Assembly: GCA_963855995.1 (NCBI GenBank)
Contig: OY979719.1
Span: 1,550,001 to 1,614,000 of the forward strand
Direction: 5' to 3'
From: Muricea muricata
Lineage: Eukaryota; Cnidaria; Anthozoa; Malacalcyonacea; Plexauridae
Length of the DNA stretch: 64,000 nucleotides
The notes under the pieces are model-generated. The model was not told the DNA's origin, ran no database searches, and saw only the letters and a list, made by a program, of their open reading frames with translations. The position numbers and the translations under genes were made by a program. This document shows positions 57,110-64,000 of the stretch, piece after piece (within the stretch, counting starts at the first letter, position 1; each line of letters opens with the position of its first letter).

Positions 57110-57230
57110 GCGACTGTCGGCAGATTAACTCCTCGCATAAGTGTCATGAGTCTGAAGTGGGGTTTGTACCCACGACCTCGAAAGTGACAGGTACTTGCTT
57201 CACGATTGCGCCACTTGGTCATTACTGTAC
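57110..57230 (-). repeat. tRNA-derived SINE candidate
   Basis: The minus strand reads CAAGTGGCGCAATCGTGAAG (A-box-like) and then GTGGGTACAAACCCCAC, a perfect 5-bp T stem with a 7-nt loop in which TTC is changed to TAC. The acceptor stem is not preserved. Most consistent with a decayed tRNA-derived SINE. Confidence 0.4.
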
Positions 57231-57521
57231 AGAAAGCCTTCAAATTCTGCCATTTTGTGGCGCCTTTCTAGCTTGAGTTGCCCTTCCGTATACGTCATCT
57301 AGGTGTTTTGCCTGCTGGCTACCTTATTTGATATGCCACGCCTATTATTATATTACTTAATCACCTCTAGTAGTTATTAACCCAGTCTTTTTTTTTAATT
57401 TCTAAACAGTTTTCTAAACATCTTAATTATTTATGTTTTCAAAGGATGTCAAGTGAAAAAGAGTGAATACACCAAGCAAGGACAAAGAACAAGATGAGAG
57501 TAACTAACATAGACCCCAGAA

Positions 57522-59223
57522 ATGAATAACTACCCGTGTGTACCAGAAGATGAAGGGGCAAACACTATCGTAATGTACGTTTTGTCAAAGTCATTTGCAA
57601 TTAAATTTCCATTTAGTTTCTAATTTTCTGAAATATTTTTTTGTAACATTATGGATTTTCTCCTTATTTTATGATGGTTGACGGGATATGAGTGACTTTC
57701 TCACCAGCACTGGACCGACGTGATGTTACGTGATGAGAAACAGAGAGTGCCATGCAACCGGATAAAACTATGAAAAGCATGTAATCAAATTCATCTTGTC
57801 CAAAGATAGAGTGAAAGTAAGTTTGTTGATTTTATTTTGTCGCTGTTTATTTTCACTGTCAGCTGTCAATTCTTTGCTTGCAGAAACTATGCGAATTTTT
57901 TTCAAATTTTGCAATAAATATAATATCTCGAACTAATGTTGCCAATGTCGTTAGGGCAGTCTAAAACAGAAAGATATTATAAACAGAAGTTGACATTTAT
58001 AGCGACTTATTAAGGACCTTCAGCGGAAAGTTAGTACTTACCACAAAGTTTGCCTGTATAGAAGTTTGATTGGCTGGTCAGCCACCGAAAACCAGTACGA
58101 AACTACAAGCAGAGGATTAAAATGTTACTAATTAATATAGTATTGAAAATTGACACGAAAATCTAATCTGGGTCTCTCGGCTTCTAACGTAAGATGCATA
58201 TCCAAAATAACCCAAGATGACGGATAACTATTCCACATCGCTGATCCAATTTCTAACGCAACAGGACAACATTTCCAGACAAGCCTTGATGCCAGGTGGA
58301 TATCTCTATAAATACCGGGCAAAACTCTTTGAAACGTTGCATAAGTATAGCAATTTCGTAGCAATATAGGACAGATTTGGAATGGTATTTTTTCTAAACT
58401 GTAAAACAAATATATTAAGTTTCATTGATTTTTTCGACTATAATTATTCAAATCCAAGAAATAGGATCTAAATGTACGTGTAAATATTCCATTCTGTGCA
58501 CCGCAGTAAATGTTGTTTAATATAGGTGAGAAATAGCATTGTTGTTTTTTAAATAAAAAGCATTTGCATTAGAACGGTCTTCATTTCAACAGCATTGTTT
58601 GAACAGTGTGCGCGTTTACCTAATTACTACACTTACACAAAGTTAGAAAAGGTTCTGCCAATTACATCCATTTGGAAATATAATTTATTATTCGTGAGTA
58701 AATGATTCCAAGGGACACCTAATTGGCATACTTTGAAAGCGCAAATATCTCAATGAGAACAAGATATGGGGAGATTGAAAACACTATGTTAAGACTCATC
58801 TAGGAACGTTCTGCTGTTGCGTTTAAAATTGGACCAACGATTTTTTCATTCCGGTGACACCTTCACGAGACAGTGAACTTTAGAGACAGAGAACAGCATA
58901 TTAACATAAAACGTAATCTCATTTGCTGCCGAATATCACTCATTTTGAAGCTACTTCAATACAGCAAAACGTGTCCTTTTTGTTACATATTTGTTTTTAA
59001 AGTAAAGTAGCATATAAATTATTCGTAATAGTTATTTAATGATTCAATTTGTTCATTTCAAAAGGTGATGGGATATGACGAAATGCAAGAGAAAAACCCC
59101 CTGAATGAACCAGATCGTGGTCGACATAAACACACAAAAGAAATAGAATATCCAACAATCCACAAAAATGAGAAAGCAAGGCATTACGAATATGACACTG
59201 ACAATAATGGAAATTTAACAAAT
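57522..59223 (+). other. Candidate exons of an unrecognised plus-strand gene
   Basis: 57522-57569 is an ATG frame (MNNYPCVPEDEGANTI) ending at GTAATG. 59065-59223 is a phase-0 open exon (VMGYDEMQEKNPLNEPDRG and onward) between TTTCAAAAG and AAT|GTGAGT. The phases are compatible, but no further coding exon was found downstream and the residues match nothing I know. A third possible exon near 57712 runs into a stop after 21 codons. Confidence 0.22.
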
Positions 59224-60037
59224 GTGAGTTACTTATTATTAAATAATGCAAGATGTAAATGCAAGATACTTATTATTTACAAATCAAAGAGGATTTAAGA
59301 AAAATGTTGTTGAACAAAATCATTGTTTCTCTATGGGAAAAAAGGGTTTACAAAGAGTTCACAGTTATGTTAAAAGTAAGAAGGAAATTACGTAGAATGT
59401 TCTCGATGAGTTAGCCAATTTTGTTTGGTTTCAATTTTCAGGTTCAAAAAATTAGGTAAAAATATAATGGGTTAATGTCCAAGGTGTTAAAGAAACAATA
59501 CCTCAACGCATGAAATTTTGTCTTCGAGATTTGGATTGTAGTTATTTCGAAAAAAAAAAACACTTCAAAATAGTGCATGTCACTCGACTAATATGTTGGA
59601 GGTTGAACGTTTCGCACAAATCAGTTTTAAGTATAACACTAAGTTGTAGTATCAAAAATGTTAAGTTGTATTGATAAATGTAAGTTTATTTTTCTTTTCT
59701 ATTACAATAATTAATTAGCATGGGTTTAAACCAATGGGTAAATAGATTTATTTTAATTCCCAAGAGAATATACTGTTTCTTTGTTGTTTTAATTTAATGA
59801 AAGTCAATAGGATTCATTGTATTTTTTTGCACATTTTAAATTCCCATGGGAATACAGTTTGCTTTGTTTTCATCATGATTAATACGTCTATTTATGGTAG
59901 AGACTTGACTTTATATCGAAACCTCTTTGATTATAAATATGACAAGTATCTTGGTGCTTTCGGGTTTGTTTTGGTATGCAAGAACAATGGGACAATTTAG
60001 CCATTGTTTGTGTGGACTGAAGCCAACTACGGAAGTA

Positions 60038-60527
60038 CAGGGTGTCCCAAAAAAACCCAAAAACTATTGAGAATGATCTATTGTTAGAATTTCAATGCCT
60101 GGCACTAAATTGAACCCACGAGTGGATAAACTATTGACATAACCGTCATAATTAATAGTAATACTCAGTGCTAACATTTTCATGCCAGACAAAAAAACTA
60201 AAGCTACGAGTGCATATTAAAAATGCAATCAAATATTATGCATATTTAGCCTATTCAATTTGGTTTTTATCAATATTACCTACAGTTATAAGTTGTTTCA
60301 GCCGGGAAAATGACGACATCAAACAAACTAACAAGATAGTATCGTTTTCATTTTTTCTAAGCCTGATATGCTTTTAGAGTTTAGAAAAAATAATTTACAA
60401 ATGTAAATTCCCATGAGCAAAACAAACGTACTTTACAAAGATATTTTAATTTTTAACAAGTGCTAGGGCATTCAAATGTTAACAATAGGTGATTTCAATA
60501 GTTTTTGGTTTTATTTGAAACACCCTG
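60038..60527. mobile_element. 490-bp non-autonomous Tc1/mariner-like element
   Basis: The ends CAGGGTGTCCCAAAAAAACC and the mirror TTTTATTTGAAACACCCTG, continuing through CCAAAAACTATTGA / TCAATAGTTTTTGG, are flanked by TA on each side (60036-60037, 60528-60529). CAGGGTGTCCC-type ends and TA duplication are typical of mariner-type MITEs. There is no transposase frame. Confidence 0.85.
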
Positions 60528-60529
60528 TA

Positions 60530-61742
60530 GTTTGAGAGCAGCTGCGACATATCATGCAAACGAAGGCGTTTCGGTTAAATAAGTATGAGAATTGCGGTTT
60601 AGCATTTAAATATTTCGATCTTTTTGAACTTGATACAGAAACCTCACTAGCTATAGGGACCTTTAATTGTATGGTAACTAGGGTTTGGGACTTAAACTCC
60701 AATGACGCGATATAAACATCCAGATGAGTCTTAAATAAAACGTTTACGTCTCGTCTTTTTAAAATGATTAATAAAACTCTTGTATACTTCTCATGCTTAT
60801 TTGACCCAGCCTTAGTTTTTGGTAAGTATTAAATTCTTATTTACTTCGGACCAGTTAACACAACGAAAAGCCCATGCCTTTTCAGCTAAGATTTTACGTT
60901 TGAAAACTCAAACTCAGTCTAGGTGGGTTTAAGTAGCTAGAGATAACGTAATTTATTTTTTATTTTGCTTTTTTTGTTTATAACGTAATTTATTAGCTAA
61001 ATGTATGGACTGTGAGGGTGTGCGCCGTGTGTAAGTTGCATGGGGTTAGGCTTATTAAAGGAATTAAAATTTTAAAAGTGTGCGTAAAACCCAAAATCAA
61101 ATGGCACATCTGATAAAACAGCCAGGAGTGAGTCCTCAGCTTTAACTAAGTTGATCTAGCATTATTAAATTTATATTTCTACGTGTCATGGTAAGATATT
61201 AGGGACAAAAATACAGCTAGGTTAAATTCGAAAAATTTTGCAGTAAATAAAGTCAAGTAGACAGCTCACCTTTTTTTTACATGAGCTTTGGTGCTTCTCA
61301 GATTCGATCTTTTCTGTTTACGTTTGGCCTAAAATATCCGAAAAATTCACATTTACTTTGCAAACTCTGCCAAAATTTTAATTCTTTTAATTTTCGTATT
61401 TGGGTGGCAGTCGGGGTGGTGGTGGTGCATGCGGGTTTATCAGCTGTGAGTGACTGTGCGATGGTGAGGAAAGTGAAGGCAACGAATGGAATGCAGGAGT
61501 TTAGAACCGAGGAAGACAGTTTAGAACCGAGGAAGACAGCTTAGAACTGAGGCAGGTAGGCAGTTGGTAGGATCAGCGGGGGGCACTTGTCATTTTGGCT
61601 TTGGGAATCAAATTTGCATGCTGAGTACTTAAGTCACTAACGTTTATTGTTTTAATTTGTCAGGTATGCGCGGCTGCTCTCTAGGGAAGATCAACTTAGC
61701 AATTTGCATTAGCATTTGCAAGGTTGGTCTTCTCTTCGCCCG
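60530..61742. other. Intergenic, nothing recognised
   Basis: Contains a short direct duplication TTTAGAACCGAGGAAGACAG near 61500-61540 and a GGTGG-rich patch near 61410-61430. No supported exon. Confidence 0.4.
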
Positions 61743-61860
61743 CTACCCCGGCCAGCTCTCCGAGTGCTACTTCTACTGTAATTAAGTAGGAGTACTTGTA
61801 CTATATGTATAAGTACTTCTACTTAGGTGGAAGTAGCACTTGGGGAGCTGGCCGGGGTAG
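61743..61860. repeat. 118-bp near-perfect hairpin
   Basis: CTACCCCGGCCAGCTCTCCG..AGTGCTACTTCTAC is mirrored by GTAGAAGTA-type sequence and GCACTTGGGGAGCTGGCCGGGGTAG. The centre is rich in AAGTACTT. Arms are about 55 bp. Confidence 0.85.
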
Positions 61861-64000
61861 GGAGATTTTTTTATTCAATTTTTCAATTCCCATGGGAATT
61901 GAATTTTTAATTAAAAGGGGGTCACATGTAAATTTTGTAAACAATTTATTGAAAAGAATTTGTAAAGATTATAATTTAAATAACAATAAAAAGAGATTAA
62001 CTATGGCACACATTGTACTCATTTCAAATAACAATAGAAGAAAACAAAATATAGCAGAAAAATAATTAACATTGCACTAAACACAAGTCAACAAACACAA
62101 GTGAATGTCACATGTGAAAAGGCAAAGCTCAAAAGTTTGGTCTTTTCAAGATAAATCTTTATACCTCAAGACATAATTATGAAACAACTGGAAGTTATAA
62201 ATTTTGCAAGTTTGACTGATAAATCGTCCAAAATACTGCAATATCGAGTTGTTTCACAACTAAGAAGAAAATATATGGCCAAAAAAACATGTAACTGATT
62301 AAGTCGAAGAGCTTGATTCTTTTCGAATACATAAAAAATAAATCTTAGCAATGGATAGAAAGATACAATTTTGTTGTTTTTCAAGTTTTTATAGTTCAGA
62401 GAAAAAAAAGAGCAAATGCAACAACAAATTTTGTCCCTAAAAAATTCTTTTTACTTCGTAATAAAAAACGTGAAAATATTATTACGTTTTTTAAAACAAT
62501 AGCAAATTGAAAATGGTATGAAAATTCAACTTTTAGAGCCATATATTACCCTGTATGTGTTTTTAACCTGACAATGTTAAGTTGACTATAAATATTGCTG
62601 ACCTTTTTTTTAAAAAAAATATGCAAAAAATACATATATGGAAAAAAGCTAAATAGTTTTGGTATACTGACTGTGTGAAGCACAAATTTTCTCGGAAAGA
62701 AATCCTTGGAATTTCTACTTGGATAAGAAGTTACTCTTTATACAGTTTATACATCTTGCAAATATACTGTAAGAAACTAACATACATCTCATATATGAAC
62801 GAGAACAATGAAAAATCTTCACAGAGTACTTTTATACTCATAATTGCACTAGTGCAAATGCTGAATTTTCATAGAAAAAAGCTTACTAATTCTTAAGAAA
62901 GCTGAAAAACAACATTTTGAAATTACTCAATAATAAATTAATATTCAGAAATTGTCACAGGTTTAAAAATGTACAGCAATTTTTAATTTCTTTCAATGGT
63001 ACAAAACACTTTGGTGCCTTTTTATAAACCTGTAGTTTCAAACAATAGTCAAACCATAAACCATGGAAGATGAAATATATTCAAAGAAAATGCTTAATTA
63101 TTGAATTGAAGTGAGTCAATTTGAAAGGTATCATTGTCAGGTTTAAAACAAATCTAATTGAAGTATAAATTTACCTTAATTTACTTACTTGTTTGAAAAG
63201 ACCATTTTCAAAAGTCATGAAATCTGTTTTCTTATGTCATTATCACTATGCTACCATTACAAAGTGGAACAATTTGAAACAAAAATGAACTGAAGCTAAG
63301 GGAATCTAGAACAATAAATTATTTCAACTGCCAAAACACATACATATTTACCACAACCAGACCACATAAAAATTCAAATAAAAAGGTTAAAGAAAATATC
63401 TTGTAATCTTAAAAATATAACTGTTATCAAATTAAAGTCTGTATTTTATTCAAACTAATTTTTTTACTCCATCTAATGCCAGATAATTAATAGAAAAGAC
63501 CCAACATTCTAAAAGGTATAGTAAATTTGTCATGTGAAATATGTAAAATTTAAAATTGTACCATGCCATCCAAATACTCAAATTGTTTTAAGTCTTAATA
63601 CTACAGAGAACTTTGGTTAACTGTATCTCAAGCATTATTCCAAAACTTTCAAAATAATAATTTCTTATCATTAGAATTCCATGCAGCTTGCTTATCTGAT
63701 TAAATCTGACATCACTGCTAATTTTGAATCTGTTGAAGTTGAAAATCCCATGTAACAATACTTCCTTTTTACTTAAATTCTTATATTCTTTTTAAACTTT
63801 GTACATCTTTTTTTTGCTATAATGCAAAACATAACCAAAACAATCTTATTGAGGTTTTCTTTTATACACAATAAATAATTTTCTCCCAGTTTGACAGTTT
63901 CACACTTCCATCTAAATCAAATATAGTTCAACTGCTTTAGTTCATTCCAATTCCAAACAAGTTCCACTTTGCAATAAAGAAAAGACAACATGCTAGCTTA
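61861..64000. other. AT-rich terminal stretch, possibly a long 3' UTR
   Basis: About 2.1 kb, very AT-rich, free of recognised repeats, with many stops in all frames. TTTATT near 61946 gives AATAAA on the minus strand. This would fit the 3' end of a minus-strand gene whose coding part is beyond 64000, but nothing proves it. Confidence 0.25.

Noticed and set aside
57110..57230. Functional tRNA gene
   Set aside because: T arm is good but the acceptor stem does not pair and the anticodon loop is irregular; kept only as a SINE candidate.
61281..61544. 87-codon frame with a Val-rich hydrophobic segment
   Set aside because: GGTGGTGGT-type repeat and a short duplication explain it; no splice or homology support.

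Overview
The window is animal nuclear DNA. It has intron-rich genes with GT-AG splice sites, is about 60-65% A+T by eye, and has several kinds of short non-autonomous DNA transposon in its introns. Intact metazoan genes are present: a seven-Ig PTK7-type receptor pseudokinase, a vitellogenin-like C-terminus, EXO1, DDX24, RCC1 and YIPF4. Base composition, modest intron sizes and the mix of foldback MITEs and tRNA-like elements suggest a non-bilaterian, most likely a cnidarian (anthozoan). That placement is an inference. No single feature proves it. All exon models were built by hand from splice sites and checked for reading-phase continuity.

Layout. 1-4166 (+): 3' end of a vitellogenin-like gene (vWD domain and Cys-rich C-terminus). 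5008-8318 (-): complete RCC1 (4 exons, 424 aa), tail-to-tail with it. 8.3-10.9 kb: intergenic, with one promoter-like patch. 10937-22594 (-): complete PTK7-type gene (11 exons, 1019 aa, one exon per Ig domain). 22.6-30.8 kb: mostly non-coding, with MITEs, a YY1-type promoter and a likely non-coding first exon. 30822-31970 (+): an unrecognised 382-aa protein with a membrane anchor and a charged helical segment. 32506-38919 (-): DDX24 (15 exons), tail-to-tail with the orphan. 39704-41549 (-): YIPF4 (5 exons, 267 aa). 41.6-44.9 kb: AT-rich DNA and minisatellites. 44857-51521 (+): EXO1 (12 exons, 796 aa). 51.5-64 kb: no confident gene, with satellite-like repeats, foldback elements, a tRNA-derived SINE candidate, a few unsupported candidate exons, and a final AT-rich stretch that could be the 3' UTR of a minus-strand gene beyond the window.

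The genes are unrelated housekeeping, signalling and reproductive loci, not a functional cluster. The most notable protein is the PTK7-type pseudokinase. It has lost the beta3 lysine (now Gln), the alpha-C glutamate (now Arg) and the DFG motif (now FLS), but keeps a glycine loop and the HKDLAARN catalytic loop. The most notable non-coding feature is the density and variety of foldback (hairpin) elements, several with recognisable target-site duplications. The most novel gene is the membrane-anchored orphan at 30.8-32.0 kb.
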